Positions 54,833 to 63,213 of a DNA stretch of 64,000 nt are shown in pieces. The first letter of the stretch is position 1. Each line of letters begins with the position of its first letter. This DNA is from Paenibacillus sediminis. GTDB lineage: Bacteria > Bacillota > Bacilli > Paenibacillales > Paenibacillaceae. A program made the translations under genes and the position numbers. The stretch is taken from positions 19,054-83,053 of the forward strand of contig NZ_JAGGKP010000009.1 in the NCBI RefSeq assembly GCF_017873765.1. The letters run 5' to 3'. The notes under the pieces were generated by a model. That model ran no database searches, was not told the origin of the DNA, and saw nothing but the letters and a program-made list of their open reading frames with translations.

Positions 54833-55825
54833 ATGTTATACACCGTAGTTGGATCCACTTTCCTGCTTATACTTATTGCCATTCAGGGCATGAGCCATTA
54901 TGCTGTTCGCCAGATCACCCAAATGCGGCTGCAAAAGGACGAAACGATATATGACGTGCTAGAGAAAAATAACCTCTACTCTAAACAAAAATTCGATACG
55001 CTTGCGAAGCAAAGAGTACAAATTCAAAGCGAGGACGGCATCAAATTAAACGGAATCGTCATCGAAAATTACCCTTACGATAACAAATGGGTCATCATTG
55101 TTCATGGATATACGGGTTCATTGCTCGTATCGACTCAATTTATTGATATGTTCGAGAACATGGGATTTAACCTGCTGCTCGTCGATCAGCGCCGTCATGG
55201 AAAAAGTGAAGGAATGTACACTACATACGGATATTATGAAAAGCGTGACGTACAATCCTGGGTACGATGGCTGCTGCAGGAGAAAGGTACGGATATTGTA
55301 ATTGGGCTGCACGGTCAGTCACTAGGAGGAGGCACAGTGCTCGAATATTTAAGCATTGCGCATCCGAACGTGAAATTTGTCATTGCTGACTGCCCATATT
55401 CTGATTTGCACGGGCTTATTACATACCAAATGAAAGTTCTTCATAAAATTCCAGCTGCTCCTTTTCTCCACTTCATTAACCGGAAAATTTACCGAAAAGC
55501 AGGATTCAGGCTAGAGGATGTTAGTCCAATAAAAACGGTAATGAACAGTCATCTGCCTATTCTGTTCATTCATGGAGGCGAGGATCGTTATGTGCCTACC
55601 GAGATGAGTGAGCAATTATATGAGGCCAAGCCTGGTTTCAAGAAGCTAGTCATCATTCCCGGTGCTGTTCACGCGAACTCCTACATCATAGATCCTGTTC
55701 TATATGCTAAGGAAGTGCGGTCTTTTGTCGAAGAAGCACTATCACATGAACCAACAAGTCAGGTGAGTGTTCAAGAGGAGCGTAGTTACGATTTAAGTCC
55801 CGACATGCTTACACCTGAGGTTTAA
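54833..55825 (+). CDS. Alpha/beta hydrolase, membrane-anchored
   Basis: 330 residues: an N-terminal helix, then a hydrolase domain with IVHGYTGSLLVS (oxyanion), LHGQSLGGGTVLEY (nucleophile Ser), FIHGGEDRYVPTEMS (Asp) and PGAVHANSY (His). Close in layout to YqkD/BAAT-type hydrolases and to the 29.0 kb protein, but with an ordinary N terminus. The start follows AGGAGG. Substrate unknown. Confidence 0.88.
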   Translation: MLYTVVGSTFLLILIAIQGMSHYAVRQITQMRLQKDETIYDVLEKNNLYSKQKFDTLAKQRVQIQSEDGIKLNGIVIENYPYDNKWVIIVHGYTGSLLVSTQFIDMFENMGFNLLLVDQRRHGKSEGMYTTYGYYEKRDVQSWVRWLLQEKGTDIVIGLHGQSLGGGTVLEYLSIAHPNVKFVIADCPYSDLHGLITYQMKVLHKIPAAPFLHFINRKIYRKAGFRLEDVSPIKTVMNSHLPILFIHGGEDRYVPTEMSEQLYEAKPGFKKLVIIPGAVHANSYIIDPVLYAKEVRSFVEEALSHEPTSQVSVQEERSYDLSPDMLTPEV

Positions 55826-55907
55826 ATCCTGAACAATTTACTTGACTTTAAGCTCATTTTGGTACTAAATTTGATTATTAAAACGAACTGCAGGATGGTG
55901 AATTCGA

Positions 55908-56387
55908 ATGTTTCAAACGACTTCTATTCAAGGAGATAAGACAGAGCAATTTACATCTGCTCTAGAACAATTAAAATCGTTAATCGCAGACGAGCCAAGT
56001 GCTGTTGCTAACTTAGCTAATGCTTCTGCGCTGCTTAAATTTACCTTGCCTGATACGAACTGGGCAGGATTTTATTTATTCGATGGGAAAGAGCTTGTAC
56101 TAGGACCGTTCCAAGGTCTTCCGGCATGTATCCGTATTCCGCTCGATAAAGGGGTCTGCGGTGCTGCAGCTTCCAGAAGAGAGACGGTTCGCGTTGACGA
56201 CGTGCACGCTTTTCCAGGACATATTGCTTGTGATGCTGCAACGAACAGTGAAATCGTCGTCCCAATGATTAAGGATGGTAATCTGTATGGTGTGCTCGAT
56301 ATTGACAGTCCGCTTAAAGGTCGTTTTGACGATGAGGAACAACGTTTCCTTGAGCAATTTGTGGATATTCTAATGAAGCAGCTATAA
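55908..56387 (+). CDS. GAF-domain free methionine-(R)-sulfoxide reductase
   Basis: 159 residues, fRMsr (YtsP-type) GAF protein. The conserved cysteines are in FQGLPACIRIPLDKGVCG and HIACDAATNSEIVVPM. Reduces free Met-R-sulfoxide, complementing MsrA at 58.8 kb. The start follows GGATGGTG. Lies 82 bases downstream of the hydrolase. Confidence 0.93.
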   Translation: MFQTTSIQGDKTEQFTSALEQLKSLIADEPSAVANLANASALLKFTLPDTNWAGFYLFDGKELVLGPFQGLPACIRIPLDKGVCGAAASRRETVRVDDVHAFPGHIACDAATNSEIVVPMIKDGNLYGVLDIDSPLKGRFDDEEQRFLEQFVDILMKQL

Positions 56388-56476
56388 TGACTTCCTAAAA
56401 ATGAATAATGTTGTAGTCCTTGTGCACAATAATCAAGGGATTTTCCCAAGGTTACAAACTGAAGGAGGACTATACT

Positions 56477-56938
56477 ATGTATAACAGCAATATTACCCAG
56501 CAGCTTCACCAATGTGAACAAATTATGCAGCAGCTTATGCAGCAGACTCGTCAAGCAACAACAATGTATCAACAGATGTTGCAGCAGGAGCAGCAAAATG
56601 CTGCCCGGCTAGAGGAAATAGCTCAGCGCGAACGGCATACAGCTCAGATGATCCAGAATGCTGTGCAAGGACATCAGACGGCTATGCAGCAATATCAGCA
56701 AGTCTCTCAAATATGTAGACAGATCGAAAGCTCGATGCAATACAGCTCTTCGTTCCAACCTAGCTACGGCACCGGGTCAATGTATGGACAGCAGTCTCAT
56801 ATGAATCCAGGTATGTCTGGCGGCATGTCCGGTGGTCAGGGCATGAGCAGTGGTCAGGGCATGAGCGGTGGTATGAGTACTGGTATGTCTAGTGGTCAAG
56901 GTATAAGCGGCGGATATCAAGCGCACAGCTTACAATAA
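56477..56938 (+). CDS. Gln-rich protein with Met-Ser-Gly repeat tail
   Basis: 153 residues. The first 90 are a Gln/Met-rich coiled coil (QLHQCEQIMQQLMQQTRQAT); the tail from about 115 repeats GMSGG/GQGMSSGQGMSGG with Met and Gly alternating. True ATG 56477 follows GGAGG with eight-base spacing. Resembles spore-coat or structural proteins of Bacillales, but no family is certain. Terminator directly downstream. Confidence 0.75.
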   Translation: MYNSNITQQLHQCEQIMQQLMQQTRQATTMYQQMLQQEQQNAARLEEIAQRERHTAQMIQNAVQGHQTAMQQYQQVSQICRQIESSMQYSSSFQPSYGTGSMYGQQSHMNPGMSGGMSGGQGMSSGQGMSGGMSTGMSSGQGISGGYQAHSLQ

Positions 56939-56951
56939 TTCCTTTATAAGG

Positions 56952-56993
56952 ACAGAACGCCCTTCCGTTTTACGGGAAAAGGGCGTTCTGTTT
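56952..56993. terminator. Terminator
   Basis: ACAGAACGCCCTT and AAGGGCGTTCTGT arms, inner CCGTTTTACGGG hairpin, T-rich exit; between convergent genes. Confidence 0.88.
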
Positions 56994-57004
56994 CATTTTC
57001 ACTT

Positions 57005-57766
57005 TTACAATTGCTCGTCTGCAAAAATATTCATTCCATCCCGCAAAAACTGTGCGAGCTGTGGATGGTAACCATCATACAGTTTACGGAAATCAGGATG
57101 ATCTACATACAGGTCACCAAGTCCGCTGTAAACCTCTTTGGTCGGGGTATAGAACTGATTGACCCACTCATAGTGCTTCTTAATAATCGCTTGTACGTTA
57201 GGACTATCCGGCAATGCTCCAGCTTCAATAGCAGATGTTAATTCCCGATGAATGTTGTCAACAAGTTGCTGCGTTTTCACGTAGTCCTCTTTACTCCAAT
57301 TTCTCGTACGACGCTTACTTTCCTCTATAAGTGCTTTCGATCCTTCTCCGTATCGTTCCACAATTTCCTGCTCATATTGCTCTTGCTTTACAGGATCAAA
57401 CCCCTCAAACAATTCCTCATTCTTCATGCTTACCTCTCCCTTCAAATAATGAACGGTATGATCGATCGTATGAACGAGAGTCTGAATACGTCCTGCCTTT
57501 TCCAGCAGTTGCTGTTTATGAGCGTGCAGAGACTTAATAATATCATCTGGGCCACCTCTTAGAAGCTGCGCAATTTCTCCTAATGGCATATCTAGTTCCC
57601 GATAAAACATAATTTGCTGCAATCTGAGCAGCTGCTCCTCCTCATAGTGGCGATACCCATTCTCTCCCGTAAAAGCCGGGGGAAGCAGCCCAATTTCATC
57701 ATAGTAATGAAGCGTCCGCACGCTAACGCCTGACAGCTTAGAAACATCTTTTACCGTATAAGCCAT
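57005..57766 (-). CDS. MerR-family regulator with TipAS domain
   Basis: 253 residues. N-terminal MerR HTH (YTVKDVSKLSGVSVRTLHYY then GLLPPAFTGENGYRHY), a linker helix, and a C-terminal TipAS antibiotic-recognition domain (EEDYVKTQQL-like, HPDFRKLYDGYHPQLAQFLR). TipAL-type proteins sense thiopeptides and other ligands covalently or not. Start ATG 57766 follows GGGAGGTGA. Preceded by a 19-base-spacer promoter, so it is probably autoregulated. Confidence 0.92.
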   Translation of the reverse strand: MAYTVKDVSKLSGVSVRTLHYYDEIGLLPPAFTGENGYRHYEEEQLLRLQQIMFYRELDMPLGEIAQLLRGGPDDIIKSLHAHKQQLLEKAGRIQTLVHTIDHTVHYLKGEVSMKNEELFEGFDPVKQEQYEQEIVERYGEGSKALIEESKRRTRNWSKEDYVKTQQLVDNIHRELTSAIEAGALPDSPNVQAIIKKHYEWVNQFYTPTKEVYSGLGDLYVDHPDFRKLYDGYHPQLAQFLRDGMNIFADEQL

Positions 57767-57791
57767 CTCTGTCACCTCCCGTCTATCCGTT

Positions 57792-57822
57792 AGCATACTC
57801 CCTCACGTAATGTGAGAGTCAA
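57792..57822 (-). promoter_or_regulatory. MerR-type promoter with 19-base spacer
   Basis: On the minus strand TTGACT, 19 bases, TATGCT; the spacer holds the dyad CTCAC/GTGAG. Overlong spacers with a central dyad are the MerR activation hallmark. Confidence 0.65.
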
Positions 57823-57847
57823 GGACATTTATATATTACTTCTAACT

Positions 57848-58648
57848 TCACATCGAATCTGAAGGCTCATACTCATCGTCGAACAAATACTGCAGCATCC
57901 GCTCGCGCTCCGTCATCATTTTACGAGTAACGATATAGTGTTCCGTATCTTCCCACTCCACCAGCTCAGGAGCACGATCTGAATAGAATTGCCAAATTTC
58001 CGCATTCGGATATGCCATGAGAATTGGGGAATGCGTAGCAATAATAAACTGAGAGTCACGCTGGACGAGTTCATGCATCCGCTTCAACATCGATAACTGC
58101 CGAACGGGTGACAATGCAGCCTCAGGTTCGTCCATCACATATAGACCTTTCCCGCCAAAACGGTTTAAAAATGTGGAGAAAAAGGACTCTCCGTGAGACT
58201 GGGCATGCAGTGATTTGCCGCCGTATGATTCGATCACCCTTCGCCCCCCTGCCGGTTCCTCATCAAGACGATCGACATAAGACGCCACATTGTAATAACT
58301 TTCAGCCCTGAAGAAAAATCCATCCTTCGGACGCTTCACACCACGAGCAAGTCGTATGTATTCATGCAAATTTGAATGCGAAGCCTGCGTCTCAAAAGAG
58401 TAATTGAGCGTGCCTCCTTCCGCATTAAACCCCCATGCTATTGCAATCGCTTCTAGCAGCGTTGATTTACCCGAGCCGTTCTCACCCACGATAAACGTAA
58501 CAGGCCGGGTAAAAGAAAGCTGCTCTAAATATCGAACGGCTGGTATATGAAACGGATAATCCTTATAGGAAGTAATGCGTTCATGCAGAAGCTCAGCACG
58601 CTTAACATAAAGCTGATGATCTAACAACGTTATCCCCGCCCTACCCAT
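57848..58648 (-). CDS. AAA family ATPase (COG3910-like)
   Basis: 266 residues, ABC/RecF-like ATPase without membrane partner. Walker A FIVGENGSGKSTLLEAIA, signature-like SHGESFFSTFLNRF, Walker B GLYVMDEPEAALSP and an H-loop in FIIATHSPILM. Similar single-gene ATPases are widespread and occasionally linked to defence, but nothing here shows that. The start follows AGGAAA. Confidence 0.85.
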   Translation of the reverse strand: MGRAGITLLDHQLYVKRAELLHERITSYKDYPFHIPAVRYLEQLSFTRPVTFIVGENGSGKSTLLEAIAIAWGFNAEGGTLNYSFETQASHSNLHEYIRLARGVKRPKDGFFFRAESYYNVASYVDRLDEEPAGGRRVIESYGGKSLHAQSHGESFFSTFLNRFGGKGLYVMDEPEAALSPVRQLSMLKRMHELVQRDSQFIIATHSPILMAYPNAEIWQFYSDRAPELVEWEDTEHYIVTRKMMTERERMLQYLFDDEYEPSDSM

Positions 58649-58777
58649 CTTTTTCCTAATTCATATCATAACGAACTTATTAAACATCTTCCAATCTGAC
58701 AAAGTTCGAGGTACACTTACTTCTAGCGATATTATTCCATTCGTACCATAACGGCAGAAGAAAGAAGGATTGAGCAG

Positions 58778-59335
58778 ATGAGCGAACAAAATTTAAACGT
58801 TAATCATAGCGATCTACGCGTCGAAAAAGCGACCTTTGCAGGCGGATGCTTCTGGTGTATGGTCAAGCCATTTGATCAGTATCCCGGCATTATTAAAGTA
58901 GTGTCCGGTTACACTGGAGGCCATGTCGAGAACCCTACTTATGAGCAAGTTAAAACTCAAACGACGGGGCATTATGAGGCTGTCGAAATTTTGTACAACC
59001 CTGAACTGTTTCCATATGAGAAGCTGCTTGAAATCTTTTGGGCGCAAATCGATCCAACCGATGACGGCGGACAATTCCATGACCGCGGTGATTCCTATCG
59101 GACAGCGATTTTTGTGCATACCGAAGAGCAGCGCAAACTCGCAGAAGCTTCGAAAGAAGCGGTAGCAAACAGCGGACGATTCGACAAGCCGATCGTGACC
59201 AAGATTTTACCTGCCTCAACATTCTATCCTGCAGAAGATTACCACCAAGATTACTACAAAAAGAGTGCGGCACATTACAAAGAGGACCGTGAAAAGTCCG
59301 GCCGAGATGAATTTATTAATAAGTACTGGAAATAA
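58778..59335 (+). CDS. msrA: Peptide-methionine (S)-S-oxide reductase
   Basis: 185 residues. Active site [15 protein letters not shown] with the catalytic Cys in [23 protein letters not shown] and GHYEAVEI are standard. Repairs Met-S-sulfoxide in proteins. No fused MsrB and no adjacent msrB. Starts at 58778 after AAGGA. Confidence 0.96.
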   Translation: MSEQNLNVNHSDLRVEKATFAGGCFWCMVKPFDQYPGIIKVVSGYTGGHVENPTYEQVKTQTTGHYEAVEILYNPELFPYEKLLEIFWAQIDPTDDGGQFHDRGDSYRTAIFVHTEEQRKLAEASKEAVANSGRFDKPIVTKILPASTFYPAEDYHQDYYKKSAAHYKEDREKSGRDEFINKYWK

Positions 59336-59344
59336 GCTGATGCA

Positions 59345-59390
59345 AATAACCCTCATTATCGCTTAAGTAAAGCGATAGTGAGGGTTATTT
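59345..59390. terminator. Bidirectional terminator
   Basis: Arms of 20 bases, AATAACCCTCATTATCGCTT and its near-complement, five-base loop, between msrA and the mutS2-like gene. Confidence 0.88.
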
Positions 59391-59399
59391 TGATTCACG

Positions 59400-61403
59400 T
59401 TACTCCTCTGATTTACGCACAATGGTCAGCCCTTCGACGTGCTTACGCTGCATTAGTTTCTTCTTCTTGCGATCTTCTTTCGTCTCAAAGATGATGTCGA
59501 AGTCATAGTCTTCGGGATACAGCTCACTTTTCTCAATAAACAACTTTAGTCGTTTCTGATTCACTTTAAACTTCTGCTTTTGCACCATAACGCCTACCAT
59601 GCCCATCTTATCTGCTGTTTCGTATACGATACCTGTTCTTCCGAGTGAGGTGACATACACACTATCTCCAACTTGCAGACTGCGCGGCTTTTGAGCTTGG
59701 TCTTCCTCTAATTGCGCACTGTCAGATGACTTCGAATTGGTCTTTGTATCTCCTACATTCACCAGTGAAGTTTGCCCCGTATTGTTATCCTTCTGTGACG
59801 AGGTTGCATTCGTATTTGAGATTAATTCGTCCACCTTAGTTAAAGCTCCCTTATCCCAATCGATAACATCTCCCTTCTTCTGCTCATTCAAAATTTGCTG
59901 TGATCGTTCAATCACACTGGAAGTAATGCCGAGCTTCTTAGCAATTTCTAAGGCGTAGCTTTTTCCTGCCTCTCCGATGGTCAGCTGATACAGCGGCTGC
60001 AGTGTATGCGGATCAAACTCCATTCGCGCATTTTCAAAGCCTAGAGTACGACTGGCGAACGTCTTCAGTTCATTGAAGTGCGTCGTCACCATCACACTAG
60101 CTCCCTTGCGGTTCAACTCTTCCAGTACCGCGATCGAAAGCGCAATACCCTCTCCTGGATCCGTTCCTGCCGCTAGCTCATCAATGAGAAGGAGTGTGGA
60201 TGCATGTGCCGAACCGAGCATGTGCTTAATGCTCTGAATTTGCGCAGAGAACGTACTGAGTGATTGTTCAATACTCTGTCCATCACCAATCACACTCATC
60301 ACCTGTGAGAAGACGGCAAACGTGCTTCCCGCTTCTACAGGTACAAGCAAGCCTGACTGCACCATTAGCGTTAATAAGCCTAATGTTTTGAGAACAACCG
60401 TCTTGCCCCCAGTGTTCGGGCCGGTAATGATAAGTGATCTGTACGGACCACCTGCATGCAAGTTGATTGGAATCATCGTTTTCAGCAACATGGGATGCTT
60501 CGCCTGAATCATGTTAATAATCCCTCGATGATTCAGCTGGACTAGCTGTCCTCCGATAACCTGCGCATATTTCGCTTTAGCAAAAATAAAATCATACGTC
60601 GCCGTCACTTCAATGTTAAGTCTTAGTGCAGTAGCGTCCGTCTCCACGAGACCAGTCAAATAACTTAATACGAGCGCTTCCTCGCGAGCCTCTTCTGCAT
60701 GCAAGAGCTCAAACTCAGCTTGAAGCGAAGAGATCTCCTGCGGCTCCACATACACGGTCTGTCCGCTAGTAGATTGGTCCAATACAGTGCCTTTGAGCTG
60801 TTTGTAGTACTCCCTCTTCAGCGGTATTACATAACGACCGCCCCGCATGCTCACGATATTTTCTTGTAAAATGGAGCGATGCTTCGACATGATCGCGTCG
60901 ATTTTTTTATTCAAACGCTCCTTCGTGACCGAAATTTTCTTGCGCACCTTCTCTAATGATTTGCTCGCCGCATCGTCGATGCTTCCAAACCGAATGCAGC
61001 GTTCAATTTCACTTTTGAGCTTACTTACGTCCTGTAATGAAGCAGCATATGAGCTAATGCTCGGGGCGATATCCGCTTTGCTCGCCATATATTTTCGCAA
61101 TTGATCGCAGCTGTTCAGAAACGTGTGGATGAACATCAAATGCTGCTCCGTGAACATATACCCCGTTCCTAGTAACGATATGACGAAGTCAATGCCTTCT
61201 AGCGAAGGAAGCGGCACACTGGAACCGCGTTCGAGCAATGCCTTCGCTTCCGCTGTTTCCGCTAGCGCTCGTTCAATGACGTTAAGCTGATCAGATGGCA
61301 GGAGCTCATTAATCTTTTCTTTCCCCGCATAAGAGACTGCGTAAGTTAGCAGCTGTTCTTTCATTTTGTCATACTCAAGCATGTGTACATTAAATAAATT
61401 CAT
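59400..61403 (-). CDS. MutS2-family ATPase lacking the Smr nuclease domain
   Basis: 667 residues; full MutS2 proteins are near 780. Layout: MutS2 N-terminal and clamp helices (residues 1-300), the MutS ATPase with Walker A TGPNTGGKTVVLKT (328-341) and Walker B LLLIDELAAGTDPGEG, a dimerisation segment, a polar Asn/Ser/Thr-rich linker, and a KOW-like module at about 575-625 (LQVGDSVYVTSLGRTGIVYE). It then ends in a basic tail with no Smr domain. MutS2 is known to split collided ribosomes in Bacillus. The ATG 61403 follows AAGGAGGG. Expression is controlled by the attenuator leader upstream. Confidence 0.9.
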   Translation of the reverse strand: MNLFNVHMLEYDKMKEQLLTYAVSYAGKEKINELLPSDQLNVIERALAETAEAKALLERGSSVPLPSLEGIDFVISLLGTGYMFTEQHLMFIHTFLNSCDQLRKYMASKADIAPSISSYAASLQDVSKLKSEIERCIRFGSIDDAASKSLEKVRKKISVTKERLNKKIDAIMSKHRSILQENIVSMRGGRYVIPLKREYYKQLKGTVLDQSTSGQTVYVEPQEISSLQAEFELLHAEEAREEALVLSYLTGLVETDATALRLNIEVTATYDFIFAKAKYAQVIGGQLVQLNHRGIINMIQAKHPMLLKTMIPINLHAGGPYRSLIITGPNTGGKTVVLKTLGLLTLMVQSGLLVPVEAGSTFAVFSQVMSVIGDGQSIEQSLSTFSAQIQSIKHMLGSAHASTLLLIDELAAGTDPGEGIALSIAVLEELNRKGASVMVTTHFNELKTFASRTLGFENARMEFDPHTLQPLYQLTIGEAGKSYALEIAKKLGITSSVIERSQQILNEQKKGDVIDWDKGALTKVDELISNTNATSSQKDNNTGQTSLVNVGDTKTNSKSSDSAQLEEDQAQKPRSLQVGDSVYVTSLGRTGIVYETADKMGMVGVMVQKQKFKVNQKRLKLFIEKSELYPEDYDFDIIFETKEDRKKKKLMQRKHVEGLTIVRKSEE

Positions 61404-61431
61404 TGTCGTTTAGCCCTCCTTAGTCAAATAT

Positions 61432-61471
61432 AAAAAGGGCAAAAGAATGCACAAATGACATTCCTTTGCCC
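61432..61471 (-). terminator. Second leader terminator (T2)
   Basis: On the minus strand GGGCAAAGGAATG and CATTCTTTTGCCC, nine-base loop, then T5; only 28 bases before the mutS2-like ATG, so it must be read through for expression. It ends just ahead of the ribosome site. Confidence 0.75.
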
Positions 61472-61504
61472 TAAAATCCCGAGGTGATGATATCTCAAAT
61501 AAAC

Positions 61505-61532
61505 GCAAAAAACCGTGCTCCAAAGAGCACGG
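61505..61532 (-). terminator. Leader terminator (T1)
   Basis: On the minus strand CCGTGCTC, TTTG, GAGCACGG, TTTTTT: a textbook intrinsic terminator. Its 5' half can alternatively pair with the 3' arm of the long leader hairpin. Confidence 0.9.
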
Positions 61533-61706
61533 ATATACGTCACGTAAGAAAAATCACCAACCAACGATTGGCTCAGATTTTCATATGTCGCGTGTTCTTA
61601 ACTAATTTCATGACCGTAAAAGGGTATAACAAAATAAGAGTTTGAACCCTCATTTGAAAACAAGTTTAAAAAACCTGATTTCTTTTACAGTCCGTATGAA
61701 ATTGGA

Positions 61707-61730
61707 TTAGTTAAGAACGCTCACCAACAT
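61707..61730 (-). CDS. Leader peptide, 7 residues (MLVSVLN)
   Basis: ATG 61730 is preceded by AAGGAG with exactly eight bases of spacing, about 24 bases after the predicted transcription start. The peptide reads MLVSVLN and stops at TAA 61707. Its codons form the 5' arm of the leader hairpin, as in drug-inducible erm, cat and ABC-F leaders. Confidence 0.6.
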   Translation of the reverse strand: MLVSVLN

Positions 61731-61760
61731 CAAAATCTCTCCTTCTGATCGGATAAACCT

Positions 61761-61789
61761 AATTTACCAATTCATGACTTTGAAGTCAA
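61761..61789 (-). promoter_or_regulatory. Sigma-A type promoter of the attenuator leader
   Basis: Minus strand TTGACT, 17 bases, TAAATT; immediately after the stop of the permease gene. Start of transcription near 61754. Confidence 0.7.
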
Positions 61790-61794
61790 TATTA

Positions 61795-63093
61795 TTAACC
61801 TAGTGCATGCAAAATAAAGTTCATTAAAAATAATGCTGCTATACAGTAGAGCGGAATAGATACTTCTTTCGCCCTGCCGAGCACGATTTTCATAAACGGA
61901 TAGACGATAAACCCAAACGCCATACCATCGACAATGCTGTACGTTAGCGGGATCAGCGCAATAACGAGAAAAGCTGGAAAGCCTTCCGAGAAATCTTGCA
62001 GGTCAATGTTCTTCACGCTTTGAATCATAAGTCCACCGATGATAATCAGAATAGGCGCAATCGCACTGCCTGGAATCAACTTAATCCAAGGGATAAACAT
62101 CAGAGATGCAAGAAACAAAATCCCCGTCGTTACGACGGTCAGCCCTGTCTTGCCGCCAGCTGTAATCCCTGCTGCTGATTCAACGGCAGGAACCGTTGGG
62201 CTTGTACCGAACAATCCCGAGGTGATCACGGAGATTGAGCTTGCCCGCATCGCACGGCTGAACTTCGCAGGCTGATTTGCCATCTGAAGATGTCCGTGAA
62301 TGAGACCAATACTCTCAAACACCATAACCAATGCCATCGAGAAGCCAGCTATCCAAAACGTGACAGACGTCATATTTCCGAATGACAAGTGACCGAACAC
62401 GTGAGTATAGCTTGCGATCGAAAAGTGCGATACTCCTGCGTTATCAGCATGCAACTGACCAAATATGCCTGCAAGCAAAGTTCCTAAGAGCACACTAATG
62501 AGGAAGCCCCCGGGCACATTCCGAATGAATAACAATAACGTGATAAGCAGCGTTGCAAGCGTAAGCAATACTTCTGGGCTTCCAATGTCGCCAAGTGTTA
62601 CAAACGTTCGCTCACTTGCTACGACGATGCCGCCCTTTTGCAGTCCGATAAAGGTTAGAAATAAACCAATACCTACCGTGATCGCTTCTTTTAACGAATT
62701 CGGAATGGCACGAATAAGCATGTCGGACAATGAAGTAAAGGCAACGATTGCAAATAATACACCTGACACGGCAACAGCCGCTAACGCTTCCTGCCATGTT
62801 AATCCCATGGAATGAACAAGCGTGTAAGCAAACAATGCATTAATGCCCATACCCGGAACGAGCAGAATCGGAACATTTGCGCCGAAGCCCATTATCAGAC
62901 AGCCAGCGAATGATGCAAGGATTGTCGCTATAATTCCTGCTTCCACGGGAATTCCTGCGTCTGCGAGAATAGTGGAGTTGATCGCAACAATGTAAACGAT
63001 CGTAAAATATGAAATCGCACCTGCCAGCAGTTCCTTCCGTACTGTGGAGCGATTCACACCAAGTCCAAAGAGCCTGTCTAGTAGTCTATACAA
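61795..63093 (-). CDS. NCS2-family purine permease (PbuG/AzgA type)
   Basis: 432 residues, about 12 to 14 helices. AzgA-like hallmarks: the VRKELLAGAISYFTIVYIVA start, MGFGANVPILLVPGMGINALF, and TSPTVPAVESAAGITAGGKTG. Imports guanine, hypoxanthine or adenine with protons. TTG at 63093 is the likely start, with a weak ribosome site; a GTG at codon 14 is an alternative. No purine riboswitch was found in 63094-63213. Confidence 0.9.
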   Translation of the reverse strand: MYRLLDRLFGLGVNRSTVRKELLAGAISYFTIVYIVAINSTILADAGIPVEAGIIATILASFAGCLIMGFGANVPILLVPGMGINALFAYTLVHSMGLTWQEALAAVAVSGVLFAIVAFTSLSDMLIRAIPNSLKEAITVGIGLFLTFIGLQKGGIVVASERTFVTLGDIGSPEVLLTLATLLITLLLFIRNVPGGFLISVLLGTLLAGIFGQLHADNAGVSHFSIASYTHVFGHLSFGNMTSVTFWIAGFSMALVMVFESIGLIHGHLQMANQPAKFSRAMRASSISVITSGLFGTSPTVPAVESAAGITAGGKTGLTVVTTGILFLASLMFIPWIKLIPGSAIAPILIIIGGLMIQSVKNIDLQDFSEGFPAFLVIALIPLTYSIVDGMAFGFIVYPFMKIVLGRAKEVSIPLYCIAALFLMNFILHALG

Positions 63094-63213
63094 TAGATAG
63101 CCATCTTTCTTAAAAATCCCTCACCCACCCATAGCGACTGACATCATCAAACCATACATATTATGTCACTACGAGTCTGATTTTAACAAAATTGATTTTT
63201 ATTTTCTAGGGGC

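Larger units (their letters stand above)
61505..61754 (-). ncRNA. Attenuator leader RNA of the mutS2-like gene
   Basis: Predicted transcript of about 250 nt from the promoter at 61789-61761 to T1. The arm at 61682-61736 (minus) pairs with 61575-61621, giving a long imperfect hairpin of roughly 45 pairs around GTTCTTAACTAAT, with a 60-base apical region. The 5' arm contains the leader peptide, so a stalled ribosome would open the hairpin and free the GAACACG segment at 61597 to compete with T1 (whose arm is GAGCACG). A plain 6S-like or MITE structure is the alternative. A 61404-61794 gap of 390 bases is fully explained by this leader. Confidence 0.6.

Noticed and set aside
61490..61660. 52-codon rightward frame MISQINAKNR... 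behind GAGGTG
   Set aside because: GAGGTG touches the ATG with no spacing, and the region is explained as leftward attenuator leader.
61505..61754. 6S RNA or MITE as explanation of the long inverted repeat
   Set aside because: The leader peptide with a well-spaced ribosome site, promoter, terminator and downstream gene fit an attenuator better, though 6S/MITE are not excluded without comparison.
63094..63213. Purine riboswitch upstream of the NCS2 permease
   Set aside because: No conserved purine aptamer core or terminator seen in the 120 bases.
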